Shown one piece after another: positions 1 through 8,488 of a stretch of DNA of 64,000 nt. A program made the translations under genes and the position numbers. Source of the stretch: Pseudomonas azerbaijanoccidentalis (lineage in GTDB: Bacteria; Pseudomonadota; Gammaproteobacteria; Pseudomonadales; Pseudomonadaceae); assembly GCF_019145495.1 (NCBI RefSeq), contig NZ_JAHSTU010000002.1:310001-374000 (forward strand), in the 5' to 3' direction. Every line of letters begins with the position of its first letter. The stretch's first letter is position 1. The notes beneath the pieces are model-generated. The model saw only the letters and a program-made list of their open reading frames with translations. It ran no database searches and was not told the DNA's origin.

Positions 1-109
1 TCATGGTCGTTTGCGAGCGCTGGTGGACTACATCAACTTGCCGGAGAACTGGGCGCAGCCACAGTCTCAGGCAACACAGCGCACGCGAGCGCCATCCAGG
101 GTTACGTAA
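1..109 (+). CDS. C-terminal end of a protein, possibly LysR-type regulator (partial)
   Basis: An open frame enters from the left edge and stops at TAA 107-109, giving about 35 residues that begin HGRLRALVDYINLPENW. The stretch RLRALVDYI resembles the last helix of LysR-family effector domains, but this is too little to be sure. The reading is supported by the strong hairpin that follows ten bases later. The start lies outside the window. Confidence 0.4.
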   Translation, partial: HGRLRALVDYINLPENWAQPQSQATQRTRAPSRVT

Positions 110-118
110 GGCCAAAAA

Positions 119-150
119 AAACGGCCCGCTATTTAAATAGCGGGCCGTTT
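119..150. terminator. Bidirectional rho-independent terminator between the left-edge gene and recX
   Basis: A perfect 32-base palindrome with GC-rich arms (CGGCCCGCTATTT) is flanked by an A-run on one side and TTT on the other. It can stop the partial gene coming from the left and recX coming from the right. The two stop codons are only 44 bases apart, so the convergent genes share it. Confidence 0.85.
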
Positions 151-153
151 CAG

Positions 154-621
154 TCAATCGTCCATCCCTCGTCCGCTGAACAAGCGGCTGATCATCTCCA
201 TGGAGAATCCCCGATACGCCAGGAACCTGCCCTGTTTGGCACGTTCCCGGGCGTCGTTCGGTAAATGCCCAGAGAATTTGCGCCGCCAGGTGTCCGTGAG
301 TTGCTCCTGCCAGTCGATGCCGCTCTCGCGCAAGGCCAGTTCGATGTCGCTGCGTTGCAGGCCACGTTGGCTCAACTCTTCACGAATGCGCAAAGGGCCA
401 TAACCGGTACGGGCACGGTAGGAAACAAAGCTTTCGAGGTAACGGGATTCGGACAACAAGCCCTCTTCCGTCAACCGGTCGAGCGCTGTTTCGATCATTT
501 CAGGGAGGGCGCCGCGCTGACGCAGTTTACGCGTCAGCTCAACTCGACCGTGCTCGCGTCTTGCGAGCAGGTCCATTGCGGTTCGCCGCACCGCGACGGG
601 TGTATCCAGTACGGCGGTCAT
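154..621 (-). CDS. recX: Regulatory protein RecX
   Basis: 155 residues, the usual RecX length. RecX binds RecA filaments and restrains their growth. The protein is all-helical with three RecX-type tandem helical repeats; typical pieces are [14 protein letters not shown] near the N-terminus and [21 protein letters not shown] in the middle. It lies 8 bases downstream of recA on the same strand and is surely co-transcribed, so it shares recA's SOS control through occasional read-through. The ATG at 621 fits the family N-terminus. Confidence 0.95.
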   Translation of the reverse strand: MTAVLDTPVAVRRTAMDLLARREHGRVELTRKLRQRGALPEMIETALDRLTEEGLLSESRYLESFVSYRARTGYGPLRIREELSQRGLQRSDIELALRESGIDWQEQLTDTWRRKFSGHLPNDARERAKQGRFLAYRGFSMEMISRLFSGRGMDD

Positions 622-629
622 CGATTCAA

Positions 630-1688
630 TCAGATATCAGCGTCAGCCAGATCGTCTTCGGTCTCTTTGACCGCAGAGGCTTTGGCGTCCGCTACCGACG
701 AAGGCGACAGCAACTTGTCACGCAGTTGCTTCTCGAGCTTTGCCGCGATTTCCGGATTGTCTGCCAGGAACTTGGCCGAGTTGGCCTTGCCCTGACCGAT
801 CTTGGTGCCTTCATAGGCATACCAGGCACCGGACTTCTCGACGAAACCGTGCAGCACGCCCAAGTCGATCATCTCACCGTTGAGGTAGATGCCCTTGCCG
901 TAAAGAATCTGGAACTCGGCCTGACGGAACGGCGAGGCCACCTTGTTCTTCACAACCTTGACGCGGGTTTCGCTACCGACGACTTCATCACCTTCTTTCA
1001 CCGCGCCAGTGCGACGGATGTCCAGACGAACCGAAGCGTAGAACTTCAGCGCGTTACCACCAGTGGTGGTTTCCGGGCTACCGAACATCACGCCGATTTT
1101 CATACGGATCTGGTTGATGAAGATCACCAGGCAGTTGGCGTTCTTGATGTTACCGGTGATTTTACGCAGCGCCTGGGACATCAGACGGGCTTGCAGGCCC
1201 ACGTGCATGTCACCCATTTCGCCTTCGATTTCAGCCTTCGGTACCAGGGCGGCCACGGAGTCGACGATGATCACGTCAACCGCATTGGAACGCACCAGCA
1301 TGTCGGTGATTTCCAAGGCCTGCTCCCCGGTGTCCGGCTGGGAAACCAGCAGGTCGTCGACGTTTACGCCCAGCTTGCCGGCGTATTCAGGGTCGAGGGC
1401 GTGTTCGGCGTCAACGAATGCGCAAGTCGCGCCGGCTTTTTGAGCCTGGGCGATCACGGACAAGGTCAGCGTGGTTTTACCGGAGGATTCAGGACCGTAG
1501 ATTTCAACGATACGGCCTTTTGGCAGGCCGCCGATGCCGAGAGCAATGTCCAGACCCAGAGAGCCCGTAGAGATGGCCGGGATCGCCTGACGGTCCTGAT
1601 CGCCCATACGCATTACGGCACCCTTGCCGAATTGACGTTCGATCTGACCCAGGGCCGCAGCCAAGGCTTTCTTCTTGTTGTCGTCCAT
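630..1688 (-). CDS. recA: Recombinase RecA
   Basis: 352 residues. RecA forms ATP-dependent filaments on single-stranded DNA, catalyses strand exchange and triggers self-cleavage of LexA-type repressors. The start chosen is the ATG at 1688 ([15 protein letters not shown]), preceded by GAGGAC; an upstream in-frame ATG at 1700 would add four residues and lacks this spacing. Walker A (GPESSGKTT) is at residues 65-73, and the L2-region sequence [14 protein letters not shown] is intact. An SOS box lies about 40 bases upstream. The S24-type repressor encoded 2 kb away is a plausible local target of its coprotease activity. Confidence 0.99.
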   Translation of the reverse strand: MDDNKKKALAAALGQIERQFGKGAVMRMGDQDRQAIPAISTGSLGLDIALGIGGLPKGRIVEIYGPESSGKTTLTLSVIAQAQKAGATCAFVDAEHALDPEYAGKLGVNVDDLLVSQPDTGEQALEITDMLVRSNAVDVIIVDSVAALVPKAEIEGEMGDMHVGLQARLMSQALRKITGNIKNANCLVIFINQIRMKIGVMFGSPETTTGGNALKFYASVRLDIRRTGAVKEGDEVVGSETRVKVVKNKVASPFRQAEFQILYGKGIYLNGEMIDLGVLHGFVEKSGAWYAYEGTKIGQGKANSAKFLADNPEIAAKLEKQLRDKLLSPSSVADAKASAVKETEDDLADADI

Positions 1689-1728
1689 TAAAGTCCTCAC
1701 GTAATCAATAAGGCCTGACGGCCAACAC

Positions 1729-1744
1729 CTGTATAAGTAGCCAG
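1729..1744 (-). promoter_or_regulatory. LexA-binding SOS box of recA
   Basis: On the minus strand the sequence reads CTGGCTACTTATACAG, an exact CTG-N10-CAG match to the gamma-proteobacterial SOS box. It sits 41-56 bases before the recA ATG and overlaps the likely -10 element (TATACA). This is direct evidence for DNA-damage induction of recA-recX. Confidence 0.9.
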
Positions 1745-1771
1745 TATTATTCCACAGCGATCCCGGATCGC

Positions 1772-2278
1772 CTACCCCCGATTTGAGATTTCTTCCGCGG
1801 TGTAGCGCAGCAGCCCGTCTAGCGCGGCCTTAACCGTTTGTCGGCGGACCTCGTCGCGGTCACCGGCGAAGTGCTGCACCTCGCTGTACACCCGCTCACC
1901 GACGCCCCAGGCCAGCCAAACCGTGCCCACCGGCTTACTCGGTGAACCACCGTCCGGCCCGGCCACACCACTAACCGCCACGGAAAAAAACGCACGGCTT
2001 TTGTCCTGCGCGCCTTTGGCCATCGCCTCGACCACCTCGCGACTGACCGCCCCCACCGTGGTGAACAACTCCACCGGGACATTCAGTTGCAGGTTCTTCT
2101 GCAGGTTGGAGTAGGTGACATAACCGGCCTCGAACCACGCCGAGCTGCCGGGAATCCGGGTGATCGCCTCGGCAATCCCACCGCCGGTACAAGACTCGGC
2201 CGTGGATACGTGGGCGTTGAGAAGCTGCAATTGTCTGCCAAGGTCAGCGGCCAGCTGGGTGATTACTTTCACGGTCAT
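1772..2278 (-). CDS. cinA: CinA-family C-terminal domain protein (nicotinamide-nucleotide amidohydrolase PncC)
   Basis: 168 residues, corresponding to the stand-alone CinA C-terminal domain. It deamidates NMN to nicotinate mononucleotide in pyridine-nucleotide salvage. The family signature [20 protein letters not shown], with the catalytic Ser-Thr region, lies near residues 25-44, and [19 protein letters not shown] is near 107-125. The N-terminal molybdopterin-binding-like domain of long CinA proteins is absent, as is usual in Pseudomonas. AGGAG directly abuts the ATG at 2278, so GTG at 2272 is an alternative start with better spacing. The gene precedes recA. Confidence 0.93.
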   Translation of the reverse strand: MTVKVITQLAADLGRQLQLLNAHVSTAESCTGGGIAEAITRIPGSSAWFEAGYVTYSNLQKNLQLNVPVELFTTVGAVSREVVEAMAKGAQDKSRAFFSVAVSGVAGPDGGSPSKPVGTVWLAWGVGERVYSEVQHFAGDRDEVRRQTVKAALDGLLRYTAEEISNRG

Positions 2279-2390
2279 CTCCTGATCGGGCGGTGTGAGG
2301 TAAACCGTACACGAGCAGACCGCACTTGCAAGCGACAGGACCGATCAAAATGTAAAGAAACAGAAGCTCTGGAAAAGGCCTATCAGGGAA

Positions 2391-2732
2391 TCAATCTTCG
2401 ACGTCACCGGACGGAAGATGTCCGATCCCCATACGCCTGGCCATCCAGCGCTCATACAACCCTAGAACCACGTCTGTACCGGCCATCGCCGCTAAACAAC
2501 CACCCGCACAGGCCGCCCAGATGGAAACATTGGCGGCATGCAGCAGCATGATGACCGAGGCGCCGCAGATCATGCTGGAGCCAGACCGCAGGCCCAGGCG
2601 TCGGACAAGGGGCCAGCCACGAACGCCCTCTTTATCGGCACGCCACATTTCACCAGTAACGCCACCAAGCATTGGCAGACTGATGAGCAGCCACAGAGGC
2701 ATGTCCAGCAATGCATATTGCTCAACGGTCAT
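2391..2732 (-). CDS. Phage/tailocin-type holin
   Basis: 113 residues with three likely membrane segments (about 10-27, 51-68 and 71-93) separated by a basic loop, and a charged tail ending GDVED. This is the layout of the holin found in P. fluorescens mutS-cinA prophage/tailocin clusters. Holins form inner-membrane holes that release endolysin or collapse the membrane potential. The ATG at 2732 has a strong AGGAGG six bases upstream. The gene has its own sigma-70-like promoter with an embedded palindrome (2785-2828). No endolysin, spanin or tail gene follows: cinA starts 112 bases downstream. Family assignment is by eye. Confidence 0.75.
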   Translation of the reverse strand: MTVEQYALLDMPLWLLISLPMLGGVTGEMWRADKEGVRGWPLVRRLGLRSGSSMICGASVIMLLHAANVSIWAACAGGCLAAMAGTDVVLGLYERWMARRMGIGHLPSGDVED

Positions 2733-2784
2733 TTCATGCCTCCTTGAGTGAACGATCACTCCGCGTTCTTGATAGACAGGCAGT

Positions 2785-2828
2785 AGATTATGCATTAATG
2801 CATATTTGGTCAATGCATTACCGCATTG
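2785..2828 (-). promoter_or_regulatory. Holin promoter with embedded operator-like palindromes
   Basis: On the minus strand TTGACC (2813-2808) and TAATCT (2790-2785) are exactly 17 bases apart, a good sigma-70 promoter reading towards the holin. The spacer holds the perfect palindrome ATGCATTAATGCAT (2790-2803). An inverted repeat CAATGC-N6-GCATTG (2811-2828) overlaps the -35. Such positions would let a bound repressor block transcription. That the neighbouring LexA-like repressor is the ligand is an inference. Confidence 0.6.
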
Positions 2829-2856
2829 GAAATGATCTGATGTTTTCAGGCACGCG

Positions 2857-2886
2857 AAAAAAACCCGCTCCGGAAGCGGGTTTTTT
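2857..2886 (-). terminator. Rho-independent terminator downstream of the repressor gene
   Basis: The hairpin AAACCCGCT-CCGGA-AGCGGGTTT has A- and T-runs on both sides. On the minus strand it ends in a T-run just after the repressor stop codon. It insulates the holin promoter from repressor-gene read-through. Confidence 0.9.
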
Positions 2887-2903
2887 ATCTGAACGCAAGG
2901 GCG

Positions 2904-3638
2904 TTAGCGGGCGTACATACCCCACCAGAAGACATGGCCGAGGATAACAATCGGCTCCTCTTGGACTTCCTGAAAGGTGTAGTCCTCGTCCGGATGCTCG
3001 TCCCGGTTGAAGCTGCGCAAGCGAATCCCCGTCGGCAGGCGATACAGCTGCTTCACCCGCAATTGGCCGTTGTGGTTGATTGCATAAAGGTCGCCATCAA
3101 TGATGTCGCCAATCCCGCATTTGCCGGCATTGACCCCGACCGTGGCACCGTCGCGCAGCACCGGCAACATGCTGTTGCCACGCACGGTCACGCATTTGGC
3201 CTGGTCGAACTGCACACCGTTATGGCGCAGGCTGCGCTTGCCGAAGCGCAGGCTAGAGCGCTCGCTCTCCTCGATAACGAACCTTCCTGATCCGGCTGCC
3301 AATTCAACTTCGCGAAGAAAGGGGACCGACACCTCGTCATCATCGACAGGGGTATCGTCGTCCCACAGACTTATATCCTTGAGTTCCGAATGCACTGGAG
3401 CGCGCCCGGCATTAACGGCGCAAGAGACGTCCGCGCGGCCACGCAACTGGTCGGTGCTCAAGGAGAAATACTCGGCGATCTTCGAAATATGTTTATCCGA
3501 AGGATCGACGATCTTCCCGCTGAGAATGCGCGAGAGCGTGGATTGAGGCACGCCGGTGCGACGGTGAAGCTCCGTGGGGGAGATCCCGTGCTGATCGAGC
3601 AATGCTCTTAATACGGTAGATACGTTGCGTTTTTGCAT
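2904..3638 (-). CDS. LexA/PrtR-like self-cleaving transcriptional repressor (HTH plus S24 peptidase)
   Basis: 244 residues from the ATG at 3638; an ATG at 3647 would add three. Residues 8-60 form a Cro/C1 helix-turn-helix (SPTELHRRTGVPQSTLSRIL). The C-terminal half is an S24 peptidase: the Ala115-Gly116 cleavage site in ELAAGSG, nucleophile Ser156 in RGNSM and general base Lys196 in RVKQL are all present. It should therefore be inactivated by RecA filaments after DNA damage. It matches the PrtR-type regulators that control tailocins in the P. fluorescens mutS-cinA interval, but here only a holin gene follows. TGCAT-containing motifs occur upstream of both this gene and the holin, hinting at autoregulation. 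Confidence 0.88.
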   Translation of the reverse strand: MQKRNVSTVLRALLDQHGISPTELHRRTGVPQSTLSRILSGKIVDPSDKHISKIAEYFSLSTDQLRGRADVSCAVNAGRAPVHSELKDISLWDDDTPVDDDEVSVPFLREVELAAGSGRFVIEESERSSLRFGKRSLRHNGVQFDQAKCVTVRGNSMLPVLRDGATVGVNAGKCGIGDIIDGDLYAINHNGQLRVKQLYRLPTGIRLRSFNRDEHPDEDYTFQEVQEEPIVILGHVFWWGMYAR

Positions 3639-3847
3639 ATCTCGCATAGTGCTTGCTCTTCGCGATGAAGACAATGCCGATTTGCATAATCGATACATAA
3701 CACGTTTTTTGCATCGTAAAAGATGTCACCTGGCCGTGGTGCCTGCGTCGGGCAGACCGCCCATGGTAACCTTGCGCCCATCGCGGAAAAGCCCGGCCAT
3801 TGCCCCGCTTTTGCCCCACCTCTTTCAACGAGCTTCCTGACAATCCG

Positions 3848-6427
3848 ATGAATAAAGCCGTCTCCGACCTGTCCTCCCACACGCCGATGATGCAGCAATA
3901 CTGGCGTTTGAAGAATCAGCACCCCGACCAGTTGATGTTCTACCGCATGGGTGACTTCTACGAGATCTTCTATGAAGACGCGAAGAAGGCCGCCAAGTTG
4001 CTGGACATCACCCTGACGGCCCGTGGGCAATCGGCCGGGCAAGCGATTCCGATGTGTGGGATTCCTTACCACGCCGCCGAAGGCTACCTGGCAAAACTGG
4101 TGAAGCTTGGCGAGTCGGTGGTGATTTGCGAACAGGTCGGCGACCCGGCCACCAGCAAAGGGCCGGTGGACCGCCAAGTGGTGCGGATCATCACGCCGGG
4201 AACGGTGAGTGACGAGGCGCTGCTGGATGAGCGCCGGGATAACCTGATCGCTGCCGTGCTGGGTGATGAACGTCTGTTCGGTCTATCGGTGCTGGACATC
4301 ACCAGCGGTAATTTCAGCGTGCTGGAAATCAAGGGCTGGGAGAACCTGCTGGCCGAATTGGAGCGGGTCAATCCGGTAGAGCTGTTGATCCCGGACGATT
4401 GGCCAAAGGATCTGCCGGCGGAAAAACGCCGTGGGGTTCGTCGTCGTGCGCCGTGGGATTTCGAGCGCGACTCGGCGCTGAAAAGTCTTTGCCAGCAGTT
4501 TTCCACCCAGGACCTCAAAGGTTTCGGGTGCGAGAACCTGACTCTGGCCATTGGCGCCGCCGGTTGCCTGCTGGCCTATGCCAAAGAAACCCAGCGTACC
4601 GCCCTGCCGCACTTGCGCAGCCTGCGCCATGAACGCCTGGACGACACCGTGGTGCTCGATGGTGCGAGCCGTCGCAACCTGGAGCTGGACACCAACCTCG
4701 CTGGCGGTCGTGACAACACGCTGCAATCGGTGGTTGATCGTTGCCAGACCGCCATGGGCAGCCGCCTGCTGACTCGTTGGCTGAACCGTCCGCTGCGCGA
4801 CCTGACCGTTCTGCTGGCACGCCAGACCTCGATCACCTGCCTGCTCGATGGCTACCGCTTCGAAAAGCTGCAACCACAGCTCAAGGAAATCGGCGACATC
4901 GAGCGAATTCTCGCCCGTATCGGCCTGCGTAATGCGCGCCCACGCGATCTCGCACGCCTGCGCGATGCCCTCGGTGCGCTGCCTGAACTGCAAGTGGCGA
5001 TGACCGAGCTAGAAGCCCCGCACCTCCAGCAACTGGCGACGATCACCAGCACCTACCCGGAACTGGCCGCCCTGTTGGAAAAAGCCATTATCGATAACCC
5101 GCCTGCGGTGATCCGCGACGGCGGTGTGTTGAAGACCGGTTACGACAGCGAACTCGACGAACTGCAATCGCTCAGCGAAAACGCCGGGCAATTCCTGATC
5201 GACCTCGAAGCCCGTGAAAAAGCCCGTACCGGCCTGTCGCACCTCAAGGTCGGCTACAACCGCATCCACGGTTACTTCATCGAATTGCCAAGCAAGCAGG
5301 CTGAATCGGCACCGGCCGATTACATCCGGCGCCAGACCCTCAAGGGGGCCGAGCGCTTCATCACCCCGGAGCTCAAGGCGTTTGAAGACAAGGCCCTGTC
5401 GGCCAAGAGCCGTGCCTTGGCTCGCGAGAAAATGCTCTACGAAGCACTGCTCGAAGACCTGATCTCGCAATTGCCCCCCTTGCAGGACACCGCGGCTGCG
5501 CTGGCCGAACTGGACGTCTTGAGCAACCTGGCCGAGCGCGCACTGAACCTCGACCTGAACTGCCCGCGTTTCGTCAGCGAGCCGTGCATGCGCATCACCC
5601 AGGGTCGTCACCCTGTGGTCGAGCAAGTGTTGACCACGCCGTTCGTGGCCAACGACCTGAGCCTGGACGACAACACGCGCATGCTGGTGATCACCGGCCC
5701 GAACATGGGCGGTAAATCCACCTACATGCGCCAGACCGCGTTGATCGTATTGTTGGCGCACATCGGCAGCTTCGTACCCGCGGCCAGTTGCGAATTGTCG
5801 CTGGTCGACCGCATCTTCACCCGGATCGGCTCCAGCGATGACCTGGCCGGTGGCCGCTCGACCTTCATGGTCGAAATGAGCGAAACCGCCAACATCCTGC
5901 ACAACGCCACCGAGCGCAGCCTGGTGCTGATGGACGAAGTCGGACGCGGCACCAGCACGTTCGACGGTTTATCCCTGGCTTGGGCCGCCGCCGAGCGCCT
6001 CGCGCATCTGCGGGCCTACACGCTGTTCGCCACTCACTACTTTGAGCTGACGGTGCTGCCGGAAGCCCAACCGCTGGTAGCCAACGTGCACCTCAACGCC
6101 ACCGAGCACAACGAACGCATCGTGTTCCTCCACCATGTGTTGCCAGGGCCTGCGAGCCAGAGCTACGGCCTGGCCGTGGCGCAGTTGGCCGGCGTGCCCA
6201 GCGAAGTGATCGTGCGCGCCCGCGAGCATTTGAGCCGCCTGGAAGACACCGCCCTGCCCCATGAAGCGCCGAAACCTGTCAAAGGCAAACCGGCAGCGCC
6301 GCAGCAGAGCGACATGTTCGCCAGCCTGCCGCACCCGGTGCTGGATGAGCTGGCCAAACTCGATCTGGACGACATGACACCCCGTCATGCACTCGAAATG
6401 CTCTATACACTAAAGACACGGATCTAA
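3848..6427 (+). CDS. mutS: DNA mismatch repair protein MutS
   Basis: 859 residues. MutS recognises mismatches and small loops and starts methyl-independent repair with MutL. The start chosen is ATG 3848 ([19 protein letters not shown]), which matches the conserved family N-terminus; the open frame extends upstream to 3800 without homology. The mismatch-contacting Phe-x-Glu motif lies in [12 protein letters not shown] near residue 37. Walker A (GPNMGGKST) is near 617, and [12 protein letters not shown] marks Walker B and the signature loop. The C-terminal tail ([20 protein letters not shown]) is the tetramerisation region. No clear Shine-Dalgarno is seen. Confidence 0.98.
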   Translation: MNKAVSDLSSHTPMMQQYWRLKNQHPDQLMFYRMGDFYEIFYEDAKKAAKLLDITLTARGQSAGQAIPMCGIPYHAAEGYLAKLVKLGESVVICEQVGDPATSKGPVDRQVVRIITPGTVSDEALLDERRDNLIAAVLGDERLFGLSVLDITSGNFSVLEIKGWENLLAELERVNPVELLIPDDWPKDLPAEKRRGVRRRAPWDFERDSALKSLCQQFSTQDLKGFGCENLTLAIGAAGCLLAYAKETQRTALPHLRSLRHERLDDTVVLDGASRRNLELDTNLAGGRDNTLQSVVDRCQTAMGSRLLTRWLNRPLRDLTVLLARQTSITCLLDGYRFEKLQPQLKEIGDIERILARIGLRNARPRDLARLRDALGALPELQVAMTELEAPHLQQLATITSTYPELAALLEKAIIDNPPAVIRDGGVLKTGYDSELDELQSLSENAGQFLIDLEAREKARTGLSHLKVGYNRIHGYFIELPSKQAESAPADYIRRQTLKGAERFITPELKAFEDKALSAKSRALAREKMLYEALLEDLISQLPPLQDTAAALAELDVLSNLAERALNLDLNCPRFVSEPCMRITQGRHPVVEQVLTTPFVANDLSLDDNTRMLVITGPNMGGKSTYMRQTALIVLLAHIGSFVPAASCELSLVDRIFTRIGSSDDLAGGRSTFMVEMSETANILHNATERSLVLMDEVGRGTSTFDGLSLAWAAAERLAHLRAYTLFATHYFELTVLPEAQPLVANVHLNATEHNERIVFLHHVLPGPASQSYGLAVAQLAGVPSEVIVRAREHLSRLEDTALPHEAPKPVKGKPAAPQQSDMFASLPHPVLDELAKLDLDDMTPRHALEMLYTLKTRI

Positions 6428-6568
6428 CGCATAGCCTTGCAAGCTGTTAGAATCTCGCGCGGTTTGGGATGCTGCAGGCTATAGCCTGGCCTGCAGACTA
6501 TCGCTCCCGAACCATGCGACCCCCACGTGAAGGGGCGCAGCAAGCCGCGCCTGAGGAGAAAATTAGAA

Positions 6569-6892
6569 ATGACCTTCGTCGTCACCGACAACTGCATCAA
6601 GTGCAAGTACACCGACTGCGTAGAAGTGTGTCCGGTGGACTGCTTTTACGAAGGCCCGAATTTCCTGGTGATTCACCCGGATGAGTGCATCGACTGCGCA
6701 CTGTGCGAACCTGAATGCCCGGCTGTGGCCATTTTCTCTGAAGATGAAGTGCCTGCCGGTATGGAAAACTTCATTGCTTTGAACACGGAATTGGCTGAAA
6801 TCTGGCCGAACATCACCGAACGCAAAGATCCGCTGCCGGATTCCGCTGATTGGGATGGCAAGCCAGGCAAGATCGAACACCTCGAACGCTGA
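6569..6892 (+). CDS. fdxA: Seven-iron ferredoxin FdxA
   Basis: 107 residues, the standard length for this 3Fe-4S/4Fe-4S ferredoxin. Cluster-binding cysteines occur in [20 protein letters not shown] (residues 7-26) and [12 protein letters not shown]. It carries electrons at low potential in the cytosol; its partners cannot be read from the sequence. ATG 6569 follows GAGGAG by ten bases. An inverted repeat CTGCAGGC/GCCTGCAG at 6472-6496 lies in the leader, with a -10-like TAGAAT at 6448. It follows mutS by 141 bases and ends at a strong terminator. Confidence 0.97.
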   Translation: MTFVVTDNCIKCKYTDCVEVCPVDCFYEGPNFLVIHPDECIDCALCEPECPAVAIFSEDEVPAGMENFIALNTELAEIWPNITERKDPLPDSADWDGKPGKIEHLER

Positions 6893-6908
6893 TTACCCCC
6901 GCGTTCCG

Positions 6909-6934
6909 AAAAAAGGCCCCACAAGGGCCTTTTT
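6909..6934 (+). terminator. Rho-independent terminator of fdxA
   Basis: An AAGGCCC/GGGCCTT stem with a short loop is followed by TTTTTGCTTTT, starting 17 bases after the fdxA stop codon. Confidence 0.85.
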
Positions 6935-6951
6935 GCTTTTCTGCGGGCAAA

Positions 6952-7079
6952 AAAAAGGGGCGGTTTGACCCGCCCACATTTTTTCCCTATTCCCTGTGTT
7001 CCTTTTCATCGTCCTGATGAACCGCGTCCTGCGATGTCCATTCCCCTCATCCTTGAAGGGCGTGTCTGTCCGTCGACAC
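6952..7079 (-). ncRNA. rsmZ: Small regulatory RNA RsmZ (RsmA/RsmE-sequestering)
   Basis: About 127 nucleotides on the minus strand, beginning near TGTCGACGG (7078-7070). I count nine GGA motifs, including ACGGACA, AAGGATG, two CAGGACG, AAGGAAC and two AGGGAA, several of which sit in small hairpin loops. It ends in the hairpin GGGCGG/CCGCCC followed by a U-run (6978-6951). RsmZ titrates the CsrA-type translational repressors RsmA/RsmE, relieving repression of secondary metabolism and biofilm genes. Location between fdxA and rpoS is the known Pseudomonas position. A -10-like TAGTAT lies just upstream of the start. The exact 5' end is inferred. Confidence 0.93.
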
Positions 7080-7250
7080 AACCCCGATACTAGAGCGTTC
7101 CCCGCCAAGAGCAATCGCACTCCAGCGTCGGGATAGCTTGTCACACGTCGTTAATCAATTAAAAAACTGTTATTTTTCAATAGGATAAATTCCTACATGG
7201 GAAACCATGGCGGACTGCCACCGTGTAAAAATACTGAACACTTACGAAAG

Positions 7251-7268
7251 AGTAAGCAAAGACTTACA
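7251..7268 (-). promoter_or_regulatory. GacA upstream activating sequence of rsmZ
   Basis: The sequence AGTAAG-CAAAGA-CTTACA matches the 18-base GacA consensus TGTAAG-N6-CTTACA with one mismatch. It is centred about 180 bases upstream of the presumed rsmZ start, as in other fluorescent pseudomonads. It implies control by the GacS/GacA two-component system. A second partial copy, CTTAC-N6-GTAAG, overlaps on its left side (7241-7256). Confidence 0.85.
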
Positions 7269-7329
7269 ACGCGAGACTACAAACCTGCGCAGGAAGCCCC
7301 AGCGCCAAATCCTGGTGGCCCAGATAACA

Positions 7330-7354
7330 AAAAGCCCCGAAGACTCGGGGCTTT
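7330..7354 (-). terminator. Rho-independent terminator of rpoS
   Basis: The hairpin AAAGCCCCGA-agac-TCGGGGCTTT starts 22 bases beyond the rpoS stop codon; on the minus strand it is followed by TTGTTATC. With the rsmZ signals and the fdxA terminator it accounts for most of the 484-base gap between fdxA and rpoS; nothing coding is visible there. Confidence 0.85.
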
Positions 7355-7376
7355 GAGTGGCCTGCTCAAGCGCCGC

Positions 7377-8384
7377 TTATTGAAACAGCGACTCGCTGGA
7401 AAGGCCGTTTTTCTCCAGGATCTCGCGCAGACGCTTCAGGCCTTCAACCTGAATCTGCCTGACCCGTTCCCGGGTCAGGCCGATTTCAAGGCCTACGTCT
7501 TCAAGCGTGCTGCTCTCGTGACCACGCAGACCGAAGCGGCGAACCACCACTTCACGCTGCTTGTCCGTGAGCTCGGAGAGCCATTGATCAATGCTCTGGG
7601 ACAGGTCGTCATCCTGCAGCAGTTCGCACGGATCGGTTGGGCGGTCGTCGGTGAGGGTGTCCAGCAGGGTTTTATCCGAATCCGGACCCAGCGAGACGTC
7701 GACCGAAGAAACCCGCTCATTGAGGCCGAGCATGCGCTTGACCTCCGCTACCGGTTTTTCCAGCAGGTTGGCGATTTCTTCGGGTGAGGGTTCATGGTCG
7801 AGTTTTTGCGTCAGCTCCCGTGCAGCCCGCAGGTACACATTGAGCTCTTTGACCACATGGATCGGCAACCGGATGGTCCGGGTCTGATTCATGATCGCGC
7901 GCTCGATGGTCTGACGAATCCACCAGGTTGCGTAGGTCGAAAAGCGGAAGCCGCGTTCAGGGTCGAACTTCTCCACCGCCCGGATCAGACCGAGGTTGCC
8001 CTCTTCGATCAGGTCCAGAAGCGACAACCCACGATTGACGTAGCGCCGGGCGATTTTCACCACCAGTCGCAAGTTACTTTCAATCATGCGTTTGCGCCCG
8101 GCCGGATCGCCACTTTGCGAAAGACGCGCAAAATGAACTTCTTCTTCGGGGGACAGCAGGGGGGAAAAGCCGATTTCATTGAGGTACAGCTGCGTGGCAT
8201 CAAGCGCACGCGTGTAGTCAATGTACTTGTGTTGTTTCAACGACGCGGAGTGTTTGGATTTGGCACGAACGGAAGGTGGAGCCGCCCCTTCATCATTCGA
8301 CATCGAATCCGTACCGATGCCGGTCTCCATCAGGAGAACCTCATCGTCGATGTCAAACTCCGGCACTTCTTTACTGAGAGCCAT
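7377..8384 (-). CDS. rpoS: Stationary-phase and general-stress sigma factor RpoS
   Basis: 335 residues, normal for Pseudomonas RpoS. Sigma regions are recognisable in order: region 1.2 ([21 protein letters not shown]), region 2 ([20 protein letters not shown] and [16 protein letters not shown]), region 3, and the region 4 helix-turn-helix ([21 protein letters not shown]). AAAGGA lies seven bases before the ATG. It follows nlpD by 104 bases; in pseudomonads the main rpoS promoter lies inside nlpD, and the long gap-free layout here fits that. The coding frame is intact, so no rpoS-null allele is present. Confidence 0.99.
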   Translation of the reverse strand: MALSKEVPEFDIDDEVLLMETGIGTDSMSNDEGAAPPSVRAKSKHSASLKQHKYIDYTRALDATQLYLNEIGFSPLLSPEEEVHFARLSQSGDPAGRKRMIESNLRLVVKIARRYVNRGLSLLDLIEEGNLGLIRAVEKFDPERGFRFSTYATWWIRQTIERAIMNQTRTIRLPIHVVKELNVYLRAARELTQKLDHEPSPEEIANLLEKPVAEVKRMLGLNERVSSVDVSLGPDSDKTLLDTLTDDRPTDPCELLQDDDLSQSIDQWLSELTDKQREVVVRRFGLRGHESSTLEDVGLEIGLTRERVRQIQVEGLKRLREILEKNGLSSESLFQ

Positions 8385-8488
8385 TGTTATAGTCCTTTGG
8401 TGAGTTCGACCTCAAGCTCAAGCGGCGCCTTTATCCTTGGCAACGCTGGAGCCTGTCCCCTCTACGCGACGGAACAGGCTGGTAGCGA

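Noticed and set aside
2087..2551. Plus-strand frame across the cinA-holin junction
   Set aside because: It overlaps the 5' end of cinA and the 3' end of the holin in antisense and has no family resemblance or ribosome-binding site.
3640..3740. Possible SOS box controlling the LexA-like repressor or mutS
   Set aside because: No CTG-N10-CAG match is seen in this interval; control is more likely through the repressor's own operator.
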